From Delphinapterus leucas (lineage: Eukaryota; Chordata; Mammalia; Artiodactyla; Monodontidae): 64,000 nucleotides of DNA. Under the pieces are notes generated by a model. It did not search any database and had not been told where the DNA came from. It saw only the letters and a list, made by a program, of their open reading frames with translations. Every line of letters begins with the position of its first letter. The stretch's first letter is position 1. The stretch spans positions 91,419,933-91,483,932 of the forward strand of contig NW_022098076.1 of the NCBI RefSeq assembly GCF_002288925.2. Direction: 5' to 3'. The position numbers were made by a program, and so were the translations under genes. Shown one piece after another: positions 1 to 12,272 of this stretch.

Positions 1-1329
1 AGTATTGATTAAATCAGCTAAGAATTAGTATTCAAAATTGTGGGAGTTTATATTTGTAACTTCTAGTCATTTTTTAGTTGTCACTGTATGTCCTGTTGGA
101 ATTTATCCTGAAGACTGATCACGTTTCATGTTTCAAAAGACAATATTTGCTTTTTATTTGTCTTTGATTTAAAAAAGCAAGGAAAGGGATTTTATCAAAG
201 TCAATCAGATAAATGTAATCCAATTATGAAAATAAATCCACCCTCGACCTTACATTACTTCAAAAGGAGGGATCTTTACGTCTCTGTGAATTACACACAG
301 CAAACCCATGGGAGCTGCTCTAACTCAGCCTCCAAACTGTCAGGTCAGTAACAGCAGGATGGAATGTCCTTAAGGGGACTGGCCGGGAGGGCTGGGTCTT
401 CAAAGAAAGCCCAGAGCCAATGGGAGGGGCTGCTCCCAGGAGGCCATCAGGAGTCTCCCATGACCCTCCCAGCACCTCAGACGGGGGAGCAACTCACAGT
501 TACTGCCAGCCTCAAGGCGCCCTATTCTTTCATCAAAAGGATTTCCAGGAGTGTTCTGCAGGTATTGCATCAATATACTTTTTTAAAAATTAGGGTGTTT
601 TAACATTTCAAATGTTTACTTTGGATTATCACAAGTTAACTTCTTGCCTTTCTTTTTCTTCTAATATATTTTTAACTAGGCTTTTTCATTATAAAAATAA
701 TATTTATTGAAAGGAAGACTTCTAAGCGTACAGGAGAATATGAGATAAAAGTAACGTCACTACTCTTGTCCCCAGAGGTGGCCATGCTAACAAAGTTTCT
801 AGTGTATCCTTCCAGAAATTTTCTATCCATATGCAAACATATATTTAATAAATTAAATGCATGTGTGAATATATCTTTGTATATATGTATATGTGTGTAT
901 ACATATATTTTCTATATTTTAGCTTATTTGGAGTTATAATTGTACATAGTGCTTTCAACTTGGTTATATCACCTAACAATAAATTGGATTATAAAAGTCT
1001 ATCTAAAAGTAAAGAATTATTTCATTTGTAGAAAATATGGTTGTGGGCATCTGTTCTCTGATGTCCTGAGAAAAGGGAGGAAAGTTTCTGATAAGGAAAG
1101 TTCATGAACACAGGGCATATCATCTTCATTAACTATGAAAATGAAGGTTTCAATTATAAACCAAGGTGATATAATCAGAAGACAGTTCTTTTGAAACAAT
1201 GCCTTTCTACTTCAAGTTCCATGATTGCACAAAATCATCCTGAGTATATTTCCTCCAGGCACAATTATGTAATTAGATAAGAAAGGAAAAGGGCAATACT
1301 GCTGGCTTGCACTACCCGCTGCTTGGACG

Positions 1330-1600
1330 GGGACTGTCTCCACCACTCTGTCCTTAGCACCAGGCACTGTCCTCACAGGGCTTGCCATTTATCTGGGGCA
1401 GGGGCATATGAATGAGCAGATGTGTACAATACGGTAGGAATAATAATGGTCTGCACACTGGGGTCGAAGTCTCCCATATCTTAACAGCCCCACAAAATAG
1501 GTTTGAGTCTTGTTCTCGTATCACAGATGAGGAGACTGACAGCACAGAGAGGTTAAGCGACTTGCCCAAGGCTGCACAGCTAGTTCTCAGGAAGCAAGGC
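1330..1600 (-). repeat. MIR SINE
   Basis: Contains 'gatgaggagactgacagcac' and 'gaggttaagcgacttgccca', the conserved MIR core in reverse. Confidence 0.75.
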
Positions 1601-2619
1601 TCCAGTTTCTGTGATTATGCAGATCGCCTGGAGGGGGAAGGGGAAGATGTGGGCAGAGCTCAAGGAGGAGATAGAGAGGAACTGCAGGGAAGCACTCAGG
1701 GAGGGTTTCATACAGAGGATGGATTTGAACAAGAAGTTGGTGAGGCAGAGTGGTAGGGGAAGGGAGGAGAAGGTGGACAAGTGGGGATACCATCTGCGTC
1801 TTGGGCCCCATCCTCCAGGGGTCTCAGCCAAGGAGGGGATGAGTGCTGAGATCCCAGCAGAGTCTGTGGAGTGGCTGAAGAGCATCAGGGACCATCTGGG
1901 CAGTGCTTGTCTTCCTGGGTGTGCAGCATGTGATGGGGTTGAACGGAGCCAGGAGGAGGGGACCTGCTGGTGGAAGGTCTGAGAGATCCCACCCGTCCCC
2001 CAAGGCCTGAGAAGGGCACCCTGTACGCTCCTGGGGAGTGTGGGTCGTGAAGGAACCAGCATCCAGCGGGATGAGGACTGTTCAGGAAGTGAGAGGCCTG
2101 AATTGCAGCTGCCCAGTGAGTGAGGGCACGTGGCAGAAACCACAGGCCACAGGAGGAGGTCCCCAAAGACCAGGTGGACTGGTCTCGCCTCGTGGACCAG
2201 ATGGCTACACCACCCGCCTGCGGAAACCAGCCAGGGCGCTGACATAGCCCGAGCCCAGATGCTGTTCACTCTGCTGGCCCCCAGCCGATGCTGTGAAGGT
2301 TGGTAACTTCCCTTTGCAGTCAGATGCCACAAAGGGAAGAAAAACAGGGACATTCATGATAGGGAGGCATCTGAAGTGCCTGCAAATTTACTCAAAATAG
2401 ACAGTCAACCTTAAAGAGGCTATTTAAGCCAGAAGAGATTGTTACCTATAATTGTTACCGATTAAGTTTTTCTTATACTGTGAGTGGGAGTTTGGCAGGG
2501 GGGTAGCGGGGTAGTCTGAGAACAAGGCTAGCGATTGGAATACTGGGTTTTGGTGTTTGAATAACAAAAAAACATGCTATTTTAAAAAACTCAAACACTA
2601 ACATCTTTGCTGATATATC

Positions 2620-2800
2620 TTTGATCTATTTCTAACAGCTTTATGGATGTGTAATATATAATAAACTGTTCATATTCAAGTGTACAATTTATAAGTTTGA
2701 GATATCTATCTGCCTGTATATATATATACACATACATACACACACACACACACGTATATGTATATCTTATGTCTCCATGAAGCCATCACCAGAATTAAAA
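2620..2800 (-). repeat. L1 3' end fragment
   Basis: The text resembles the L1M 3' UTR in reverse ('aacagctttat', 'gtgtacaatttataag', 'ccatcaccagaatt'), with a TA/CA microsatellite in the middle. Confidence 0.6.
2715..2770. repeat. TA/CA microsatellite
   Basis: Alternating tatata, cataca and cacaca runs lie within the L1 fragment. Confidence 0.85.
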
Positions 2801-2810
2801 GTAAGGAGGG

Positions 2811-3013
2811 GGCTTCCCTGGTGGCACAGTGGTTGAGAGTCCGCCTGCCGATGCAGGGGATGTGGGTTCGTGTCCCAGTCAGGGAAGATCCCACATGCCA
2901 TGGAGCGGCTGGGCCCGTGAGCCATGGCCGCTGAGCCTGCGCGTCCAGAGCCTGTGCTCCACAACGGGAGAGGCTACAACAGTGAGAGGTCCGCGTACCG
3001 CAAAAAAAAAAAA
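2811..3013 (+). repeat. CHR SINE, young subfamily
   Basis: A complete tRNA-derived SINE from ggcttccctggtgg to the poly(A). The flanking duplication aaaagtaaggagg is seen at both ends. It lies within an older L1 tail. Confidence 0.93.
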
Positions 3014-3464
3014 AAGTAAGGAGGAAGCTGATAAAGTGAAGAGGGGATATATGCATATATAAATATCTCCCTCCCTATTAGCATCTTTACTCTATCTCTT
3101 TATTATTATCAGTTATCAGTATAGAATTAATACAGTGTCAAATTCCTCATTTTAAAATATTCCTTTCATTTAAAATATCCCGTTTGGCAATAAAATATCC
3201 CTGATAAATACGATATAAAGAGAAAAGCTCACAAAATTAATCAATTTTGAATTTTAAAAAACCATAACTATTTAAAAGCCCTATTTATATAATAAAGGAC
3301 AGAACTCCCCAATCAAAAGCATGTAACTGTTATATCAAACATTCCTGAAGAAACTTTGTTATAAAATTTAAGTATCATTGAGGAGACAGCATGTTCGAAT
3401 CCCATACAGAATTAACACAAGAGAAGCCTGTGATTGTTCAAGTTTTTCTGAATTATTGTAAAAT

Positions 3465-3850
3465 AACTGATGTACGTTAGACATCTGTTGCTGCATGCTA
3501 AGTCACCCCAACACTTAGTGACCGAAACAACACATGTTTATTGTGTCACTGTTTCTGTGGATAGGGAACTAGATGTGGCTCACGTGAGTATCTCTGCCTC
3601 AGGGTCTCCCACGAGGCTGCAAACAGTGTTGGCTGGGGCCGCAGCCTCATCTGAAGGCTTGCCTTGGGGAGAATGCCCTTCCAGTTCACGCATGCGGCTG
3701 TGGACAAGATTCAGCTCTTCTCAGGCTGGAAGGAGGCCCAAGTTGCTTGCTGGCTGTCACCAGAAACCTCCCTCCATTCCTTCCACGGGGCCCCTCTGCT
3801 GGGCAGCAGCTGACCCCTCTCAGAGCCAGGGGTGAAAGCAAGTGAGGGGG
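3465..3850. repeat. Ancient MER/LTR-type interspersed repeat
   Basis: The pattern 'tgttgctgcatgc...acttagtgaccgaaacaac...cacgaggctgcaa' is that of a common old mammalian repeat. I cannot name the family with certainty. A related piece lies at 55545-55720. Confidence 0.5.
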
Positions 3851-3899
3851 GCGAGAGGCAAGCAAGATGGCAGTGCCACCCCACCGCTTTTGCCATATT

Positions 3900-4254
3900 T
3901 GTTTTCTTAAGATTTATTTATTTTTATTATTTATTTATTTATTTTATTTATTTTTTGCTCTGTCGGGTCTTAGTTGTGGCACGCAAGATATTCATTGAAG
4001 CACAAGGGATCTTTCATTGCAGTGCTTGGGCTTCTCTCTAGTTGTGGTGTGCGGGTTTTCTCTTCTCTAGTTGTGGCGCGAGGGCTCCAGGACGCGTGGG
4101 CTCTGTAGTTGAGGCACGTGAGCTCATTAGTTGTGGCATGCGTGCTTAGTTGCCCCACGGCATGTGGCATCTTAGTTCCCTGCCCAGGGATCGAACTCGC
4201 GTCCCCTGCATTGTAAGGTGGATTCTTTACCACTGGACTACCAGGGAAGTCCCC
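3900..4254 (-). repeat. CHR-type SINE, long older subfamily
   Basis: It has a longer body with repeated 'agttgtgg' segments and an AT-rich tail on the left. The head ends at ccagggaagtcccc. The target duplication tgccatatt is present at 3891-3899 and 4255-4263. Confidence 0.85.
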
Positions 4255-4263
4255 TGCCATATT

Positions 4264-4383
4264 CTTTTTTTTTTGGTTGCACTGCGTAGCACGTGGGATC
4301 TTAGTTCCCCGACCAGGGACTGAACCTGTGCCTCCTGCAGTGGAAGCGCAGAGTCTTAACCACGGGTCCACCAGGGAAGTTCC
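4264..4383 (-). repeat. Short CHR-type SINE
   Basis: A 120-bp tRNA-related head with a poly(T) on the left. It is inserted directly at the right-hand target duplication of the preceding SINE, with a partial ccatat duplication at its own right end. Confidence 0.8.
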
Positions 4384-4729
4384 CCATATATTTTTCTTTA
4401 GAAGTGAAGTTCTAGGTCTACATCACACTCAAAGGGAGGACATTACCAGAGGAAGAGGTGGGGTCAGCAGAGGCCATGTGGGAGGCTGCCTACCACAGAC
4501 ATAAACATCTTTTAATGTAATGTTTTGAGAAGGAGTTTGGTTTTCTATTGCCAACAAGTTAAATTCCCTGGTCCTGAGGAGCTCATCAAAGTTGGAATCT
4601 GAGTGTCTCTGAACCTAATGTGGTACAGCACAATACCCACCAAAGAAAACAGGTGGCGAGTCTGCTTCCATGGCCCTGGGACTGATCACACAATTTGCTC
4701 TCTTTCCTTCCCCTCTTGAAATAGATTTT

Positions 4730-4926
4730 TTTTTGCGGTACGCGGGCCTCTCACTGCTGCGGCCTCTCCCTTTGCGGAGCACAGGCTCCGGACGCGCAGG
4801 CTCAGCGGCCATGGCTCACGGGCCCAGCCACTCTGCGGCATGTGGGATCTTCCCGGACCGGGGCACGAACCCGTGTCCCCTGCATCGGCAGGCGGACTCT
4901 CAACCACTGCGCCACCAGGGAAGCCC
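4730..4926 (-). repeat. CHR SINE, young subfamily
   Basis: Full length in reverse orientation, with a perfect 14-base target duplication (ttgaaatagatttt) on both sides. Confidence 0.94.
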
Positions 4927-5669
4927 TTGAAATAGATTTTAAAGCTGCTCCAACTGGGTTGCCTACAAAGCGTTTGTTCTGCTGTGTGGAAACTTGTACT
5001 GTGTTCTTTAAGTGTTTGTGCTACTGTACTTCTCTAATAAAGGAGCACATCTTTTGTAAACAAAAACCACCTTTTGAAAACAAGTTTTAAATTGCTTAAC
5101 ATTTCACTTAAGAGCATCAAAGAAGACCCTTAATATAGGCAGGGCCTTAATACAAGAAGGTCTTAATATACACAAGGCCTTGTCCCCAGAACTGCTGCCT
5201 TCCCGTCATCTCATGCGAGGCCTGGGGACCAGGCATCAGGTCCCAGAGTCAGCAGCTGCTCCAAGGGACTGTGACAGGGAAGGAGCGTGACTGAGGCCGC
5301 GGAGCCTCATACAGTTCGGGTCACATCCCAGGAGGAAGGGCAGCGTGAATTGCTTGTGGCCGGACCCCTCGGATTTCAGACAGACCTGGCCCGTGAAAGC
5401 TTACCATCTTGGGGCTGTGTCATCCACCCATGATGTTCAATTTCATGTGGCTAGAGAGGTATTATACAGACTGTATTTAAAAACAGGAACAAAAGCAATT
5501 TCATTAAAAAAAAGAATTAGTTCCTAAATTCTTAGCCTTCACATTCTACTTTTCTAAAATGAAGCCAGAAAACCACATGAATCTATCTCAACATGTTTCT
5601 GTGCTTAAAAACATACAAGAATATCAACCACCACAGAAGAGACTGTCAGGATAGATGTCCTACACTCAC

Positions 5670-5875
5670 CTGCATTCGATGAACCAACGCCGGATCTCAT
5701 CTTGGAGGTTCTCCTTGATGTTGGGACCTTCTATTAGTTTCAAGTCATCCTTGATTGTAACCAAGGCATCTCTGTATTCCTCCTCATGCTTTACCTGCAC
5801 CTCATCCCGCAGGTGGGTCACCCTGTCAGCCTGGATTAATGCAGCACTGACTTCATTAAACAAAGGAGGCGGGTT
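5670..5875 (-). CDS. IQCA1: IQCA1 exon 6
   Basis: 206 bases encode codons 241-308 plus the first two bases of codon 309. The acceptor is tatattttcag|AACCCG and the donor TGCAG|gtgagtgt, so intron 6 is phase 2. The peptide starts [19 protein letters not shown] and ends [10 protein letters not shown]. It is a charged helical segment with [10 protein letters not shown] and [17 protein letters not shown]. It sits between the IQ motif and the AAA domain of DRC11. The next exon is not found in the remaining 5.6 kb to the left, so it lies outside the window. Confidence 0.93.
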
Positions 5876-7289
5876 CTGAAAATATAAGCCAAAAGGTTTG
5901 AGATCATAAAGGTTACAGAGCGGTGAAAAATTTTAGACAATAATGAAATATGTCATATCTTCAATGGTGTTCTACCAAAGACCCATTAAGAAATACAGAC
6001 AGAACAACAGAATCAGATCTTGCAGGAGGGCTTGAAGGAGTAATTCACAACCATGGGGAGGAAGTATGGGATCACTCTGTACTATTTCCCAGAAACTGGT
6101 AATTAGTTTCAAAAATGCTTATTCGGTAAATCATTCAAAAAAATCATTCAAGTTACAGAAGGTAAAGTTTTCCAAATCTTCTTGGTTAGTGGGAGAGGAA
6201 AGAACATAGCATTAGAAAGTAAATGAAGCAAGAATTGATGAAAAGAGTTTGGGTGTTCTGATTTCAAGAAAAATGACACCAAAACCAACTCTGAAAACAT
6301 CCCCTGTATTGTTAAAGACCCTCCAGAGCAGGAAATTCTCAGCTGACTCCAGACATTCACGCTATTACATCTTATTGTCAGAATGTTCTCTCTCCACATC
6401 TGCTGATCAGAAAGGCAACAACGTCTAGCTGTAGAACGCCCACCAAATGCTCAGCACTGGTCCAGCAACATGTGGAGGGTTGTGGTCACCGAAAATACAA
6501 AGTCACTTTGAGACATAATTCCTGTTCTTTAGAACCGCTCAAGAAATGAGGTTGGCGGGATAAGAGTAATGTCCGTCACAGTAGGGAACGATGTCAAATG
6601 ATCTGTAAAAGTGCTACCTTGTGGGTTTGGATGGAAAGAACTAAAAGGGACTTGGAGAAGAAGAACACACATGGGAATCATAGGTATGAGCTAAAGATCC
6701 TGAGCTCTAAGGAGTTCAGAGATTCAGCCCAGGTAAGTTAGCAAATTAAGGACAAATTCAGTGGTGTGCTGGAGCCAGCCTGTAACGACTCATGAGATCC
6801 AGTTGACAGATTTTCAGAAATTTTGCAAGCTTGCTGTTAGGCACAGTTATTTTAAAATGCTAAATTATATAAATTTAGGATTAAATTATGTTAACAACGC
6901 AAGTTACCGATACCAAAAACTCACTGCTTCATAATTATTTTTACTGGATTTTATTGTCATCTATGCTCTTGATGTCATTATGTCTGTTGTATCTCTAAGG
7001 TGAAAATACTGTAATAATGCTGTCACTTCTGTGCGTACCTTCCTGTGTTCATTCAGGTTAGCAGCTTGCAGTTGGCTATAGGAATACTTACACCGTCGAA
7101 ATTAGCAAATGCTACAAATGAGGGCTTGATTTACTATTGTGATTTGATTGTATAGACTTAATAAAGTGGTAGAGAAAATAATAATGCAGATAAACATAAA
7201 AGTGTGTCGTGTCTGTGTCACCTACACTGTGAATAGCACACAAAACTGAGGAAATACTCTTCCAGAATCCAAAAACTATAGTCTGATTC

Positions 7290-7581
7290 AGCAAAGGATG
7301 GCTAGTATCAAGTAGAGAAAAGATGACAAGTGTTGGGCATGGATGTGGAGAAATCGAAACCCTTGTACACTGTCGGTGGGAATGTAAACTGGTGCAGGCA
7401 CTATAGAAAACACCATGGAGGCTCCTCAAAAAATTAAAAATAGAACTACCGTATGATCCAGCAATCCCACTTCTGGGTATATATCCAAAGGAAATGAAAT
7501 CAAGATCTTAAAAAGATATCTGCACCCCCCTGTTCACTGCAGCATTATTCACAATAGCCAAGGCATGGATACAACCTAACT
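7290..7581 (+). repeat. L1 ORF2 3' fragment
   Basis: It carries the typical ORF2 end text (ggtgggaatgtaaactgg, tccagcaatcccacttctggg, attcacaatagccaa), truncated at both ends. Confidence 0.85.
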
Positions 7582-8262
7582 AAAGCCAGGGACCATTTTA
7601 AATCTGAAAATCCATATCCTTTTGTTACAAGGATTTTTTTGGTTACTGTTCCTTTACAATTACCTTCCTCTGTTTTCTTAGTTCTTTTCTTCTCAGAACT
7701 CCTGCAATTTTCTTTACACGTATCCCTCATCCATCTCTTTGTCATTTTGCTATTTTCTAGGAGATTTTCTTAATTTTTTCTTTCAACTTTATTTTTTGAA
7801 GTTTCTATTATTATATTTGAACTCTTCAGCAGCACTTCAACTGTTCTTTGATTCTCCTGTTTTGGGGAATTTTGTTCTAATTTCTGGATTCGATAATCCT
7901 ATTTTATTTCCATAAGGTTATTACTTTTAGAATTTTGTTTTTTATGTTTTATTTTACAGCTCTTTTTTTCCCTCCAATTTCTTTTCTGTTGGGTCTCTGT
8001 CTTTCCTAAGTGACTGGTGACCCTTTGTGGTTCACGCTTATTTAGGAGGGAGGCTCCCAGAGCTGTTTGGAACCTGTGTAGGGGAGTTGCTGACTGGTGA
8101 GGTCAGAGCTGCTTTATTGGAGGTATCTGAGTATCAGTACCCAAATTTCTTTCTTTTGAGCTGGTTTCTGCAGACAGAGATCCTCCCATCTGCTCCTGAA
8201 GAGGTGTAAGTGTGGCTGCTAGAGCCAAGCAGAGGGAGGGAGCTATTGGTCTCACTGTTCTT

Positions 8263-8832
8263 TTTTTTTCTTTTTTTACATCTTTATTGGAGTATAATTG
8301 CTTTACAATGGTGTGTTAGTTTCTGCTTTATAACAAAGTGAATCAGTTATACATATACATATGTTCCCATATCTCTTCCCTCTTGCGTCTCCCTCCCTCC
8401 CACCCTCCCTATCCCACCCCTCTAGGTGGTCACAAAGCACCGAGCTGATCTCCCTGTGCTATGCGGCTGCTTCCCACTAGCTATCTACCTTACGTTTGGT
8501 AGTGTATATATGTCCATGCTACTCTCTCACTTCATCCCAGCTTTCCCTTCCCCCGCCCCATGTCCTCAGGTCCGTTCTCTACATCTGCATCTTTATTCCT
8601 GCCCTGCCACTAGGTTCTTCAGTACGTTTCTTTTAGATTCCATATATATGCGTTCGCATATGGTACTTGTTTTTTCTCTTTCTGACTTACTTCAATCTGT
8701 AGGACAGTTTCTAGGTCCATCCACATCTCTGCAAATGACACAATTTCGTTCCTTTTTCTGGCTGAGTAATATTCCATTGTATATATGTGGCACATCTTCT
8801 TTAACCATTCATCTGTCGATGGACATTTAGGT
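8263..8832 (-). repeat. L1 ORF2 end and 3' UTR
   Basis: In reverse this reads the last ORF2 codons (HIYTMEYYSARKRNEI, WMDLET) followed by a cetartiodactyl-type L1 3' UTR. The poly(A) appears as a T tract at 8263-8277. It is 5' truncated. Confidence 0.88.
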
Positions 8833-9724
8833 TGTGAAGCATGTCCTTGAGTGTAACTTTCAGACCGGATATGGTCAGCCATAAATATTCTAAGTACTTG
8901 CATTTCTAACATGTCCTCACTTGGCCCTTCCCACTTGAATGGCAGCTTAGTAGCTACCCTGGAGGATACTTCTTCTAATGGGCAGAGCTGCCAGCAACCA
9001 GCTTGTTGGAAATTTGATGATTGTTCCTTTGTAGGTAAAGCTATTCTGCTCTTATGATGCTTTACACTTCGTCTTTTCAAAGTTTATCAAAATGAATCTA
9101 GGTGTGAGCATTTCTTCATTCATCATATTCTCCATTTAGTGGGTCCTTTCAGTATAAAGAATTATGTCTTCTCCTCTGTAAATTTTCCTTCTATTATTTC
9201 TTTTTCTCCATTTTTCTCCCTGCAACAAATATTACATAAATGGCAGAGCACCAGACTGATCTGACCTTTTCTCTTGTATTTTCCATCTCTCCTTTACTTG
9301 CTCGCACTATGTTACAGAAGATTTCTCTATCGTTACCTTTCACAATTAATTTGGCTTTCAGTTATGTCCATTTATTATTTGGATCTATTTAGAATTTTAG
9401 AGGGGTTATTATTGTTTTGCTTTTTTGAGCATGCTCTTATCTTCCTGAAATTCCTTCTTATTTTATATTTGCTCCTTTCTTGTTTTTAGTAGTCACTTTG
9501 TTCAGGGAAATTATTTTAGATGCAACACATCTTCAAATATACCAGTGAGTTTTTTTTTCCAAGTTCACGTTTTTCCTCAAAATTCTGAAAAGCAGTAAAA
9601 AAAATATGGATTCCCAGTTCCATCCTGGGGGTGAGGAAGAAGCAAGAAACTAGTAGTTTAGGAAAGTCTTCAAGTGATTCTGATAATATCCAGGTTTGAG
9701 GAAAAACTAACTGCTCTAGAAAAA

Positions 9725-9905
9725 GGTTTGGTAACCTATAGCACACGAGTCAAACCTGGCCCACTGCTTATTTTCGTAAGTAAAGTTTTATTGGAATGCA
9801 GCCATGCCCATTCATTTACATGCTGTCTATGGTGGCTTACACACTACAACGGCCACACTGAATAGTTGGGACAGGGACCATGTGGCCTGCAAAGCCTAAA
9901 ATGAT
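9725..9905 (+). mobile_element. Ancient DNA-transposon-type repeat
   Basis: The text 'aaagttttattggaatgcagccatgcccattcatttaca' (given here in part) and 'gtggcctgcaaagcctaaaat' is that of a common old mammalian non-autonomous element, probably hAT-related. The family is not assigned. Confidence 0.5.
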
Positions 9906-9919
9906 GATGATAAAGAAAA

Positions 9920-11535
9920 AGAAGAGGGACTGTTTCCTTAATTTCTCTTTCTGATCTTTCGTTGTTAGTGTATAGGAATGCAAGAGATTTCTGTGCATTA
10001 ATTTTGTATCCTGCAACTTTTAACAAATTCATTGATTAGCTCTAGTAGTTTTCTGGTGGCATCTTTAGGATTATCTATGTATAGTATCATGTCATCTGCA
10101 AACAGTGACAGTTTTACTTCTTCTTTTCCAAGTATTCCTTTTATTTCTTCGTCTTCTCTGATTGCCATGGCTAGGACTTCCAAAACTATGTTAAATAATA
10201 GTGGTGAGAGTGGACATCCTTGTCTTGTTCCTGACCTTAGAGGAAATGCTTTCAGTTTTTCACCACTGAGAATGATGTTTGCTCACCAGTGAGAGTGGGT
10301 TTGTCATATATGGCCTTTATTATGTTGACGTAGGTTCCCTCTATGCCCACGTTCTGGAGAGTTTTTATCATAAATGGGTGTTGAATTTTGTCAAAAGCTT
10401 TTTCTGTATCTGTTGAGATGATCATATGGTTTTTATTCTTCAGTTTGTTAATATGGTGTATCACATTGATTGATTTGCATATATTGAAGAATCCTTGCAT
10501 CCCTGGGATAAATCCCACTTGATCATGGTGTATGATGTTTTTAATGTGTTGCTGGACTCTGTTTGCTAGTATTTTGTTGAGGATTTTTGCATCTATGTTC
10601 ATCAGTGATATTGGTCTGTAATTTTCTTTTTTTGTAGTATCTTTGTCTGGTTTTGGTATCAGGGTGATGGTGGCCTTGTAGAATGAGTTTGGCACTGTTC
10701 CTCCCTCTGCAATTTTTTGGAAGAGTTTGAGAAGGATGGGTGTTAGCTCTTCTCTAAATGTTTGATAGAATTCACCTGTGAAGCGATCTGGTCCTGGACT
10801 TTTGTTTGCTGGAAGATTTTTAATCAGTCTCAATTTCAGTGCTTGTGATTGGTCTGTTTATATTTTCTATTGCTTCCTAGTTCAGTCTCAGAAGGTTATG
10901 CTTTTCTAAGAATTTGTCCATTTCTTCCAGGTTGTCCATTTTATTGGCACATAGTTGCTTGTAGTAATCTCTCATGAGCCTTTGTATTTCTGCAGTGTCA
11001 GTTGTTACTTCTCCTTTTTCATTTCTAATTCTACTGATTTTTGAGTCTTCTCCCTTTTTTTCTTGATGAGTCTGGCTAATGGTTTATCAATTTTGTTTAT
11101 CTTCTCAAAGAACCAGCTTTTATTGATCTTTGCTATTGTTTTCTTTGTTTCTGTTTATTTCTGCTCTGATCTTTATGATTTCTTTTCTTCTACTAACTTT
11201 GGGTTTTGTTTGTTCTTCTTTCTCTAGTTCCTTTAGGTGTAAGGTTAGATTGTTTATTTGAGATTTTTCTTGTTTCTTGAAGTAGGATTGTATTGCTATA
11301 AACTTCCCTCTTAGAACTGCTTTTGCTGCATCCCATAGGTTTTGTATTGTTGTGTTTTTGTTGTCATTTGTCTCTAGGTATTTTTGATTTCCTCTTTGAT
11401 TTCTTCAGTGATCTCTTGGTTATTTAGTAATGTATTGTTTAGTCTCCATGTGTTTGTGTTTTTTACATTTTTTCCCCTGTAATTTATTTCTAATCTCATA
11501 GCGTTGTGTTGGAAAAGATGCTAGATACAATTTCA
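9920..11535 (-). mobile_element. L1 ORF2 endonuclease/RT segment, inverted
   Basis: Read on the minus strand, it runs from the endonuclease/linker region into the reverse transcriptase. Recognisable RT blocks are [37 protein letters not shown] and the catalytic FADDMILY. The frame at 10252-10833 is open for 193 codons, but frameshifts occur either side, so the copy is dead. It stops shortly after REIKETVP. Confidence 0.92.
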
Positions 11536-12272
11536 ATTTCCTAAGGCTTGATTTATGACCTATGGTCAACTAATCTATGACAAAGGAGGCAAGAATATAC
11601 AATGGAGAAAACACAGTCTCTTCAACAAGTGGTGCTGGGAAAATTGGACAGCTGCATGTCAAAGAATGAAATTAGAGCACTCCCTAACACCATACACAAA
11701 AATAAACTCAAAATGGATTAAAGACCTAAATGTAAGACGAGACACTATAAAACTCTTAGAGGAAAACATAGGAAGAACAATCTTTGACATGATTCACAGC
11801 AAGATCTTTTTTGACCCACCTCCTAAAGTAATGGAAATAAAAACAAAAATATACAAATGGGACCTAATGAAACTTAAAAGCTTTTGCACAGCAAAGGAAA
11901 CTATAAACAAGACAAAAAGACAACCCTCAGAATGGGAGAAAATATTTGCTAACGAATCAATGGACAAAGGATTAATCTCCAAAATATATAAACAGCTCAT
12001 GCAGCTGAATATTAAAAAAACAAACAACCCACCCAATCAAAAAAGGGGTAGAAGACCTAAATAGACTTTTCTCCAAAGAAGACATACAGATGGCCAAGAA
12101 GCACATGAAAAGCTGCTCAACATCACTGATTATTAGAGAAATGCAAATCAAAACTACAATGAGGTATCACCTCACACCGGTTAGAATGGGCATCATCGGA
12201 AATCTACAAACAACAAATGCTGGAGAGGGTGTGGAGAAAAGGGAACCCTCTTGCACTGTTGGTGGGAATGTG
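11536..12272 (+). mobile_element. L1 ORF2 C-terminal segment
   Basis: Plus-strand ORF2 C-terminus with [16 protein letters not shown] and [15 protein letters not shown], open for 169 codons at 11555-12064. It abuts the minus-strand L1 piece head to head. The 3' end is lost at about 12272, within the ggtgggaatgt segment. Confidence 0.92.

Larger units (their letters stand above)
1..5669 (-). other. IQCA1 intron 6 (partial)
   Basis: Non-coding. It holds a MIR remnant, an L1 tail, a CA/TA microsatellite, four CHR-type SINEs and an old interspersed repeat at 3465-3850. No exon matching the continuation after WFIEC was found. Long open frames near 1580-2350 have no family resemblance and overlap on both strands in a GC-rich stretch, so I treat them as chance. 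Confidence 0.7.

Noticed and set aside
1580..2353. Long overlapping open frames on both strands in intron 6
   Set aside because: They have no recognisable domain, overlap each other on opposite strands, use non-ATG starts in places and include MIR sequence. GC-rich composition explains them.
1..5669. Search for IQCA1 exon 7
   Set aside because: No stretch with acceptor, matching phase and a plausible continuation after WFIEC was found. The exon is probably outside the window.
10252..10833. 193-codon reverse transcriptase frame as a live gene
   Set aside because: It is a fragment of L1 ORF2 with frameshifts on both sides and a rearranged 3' part, so not functional.
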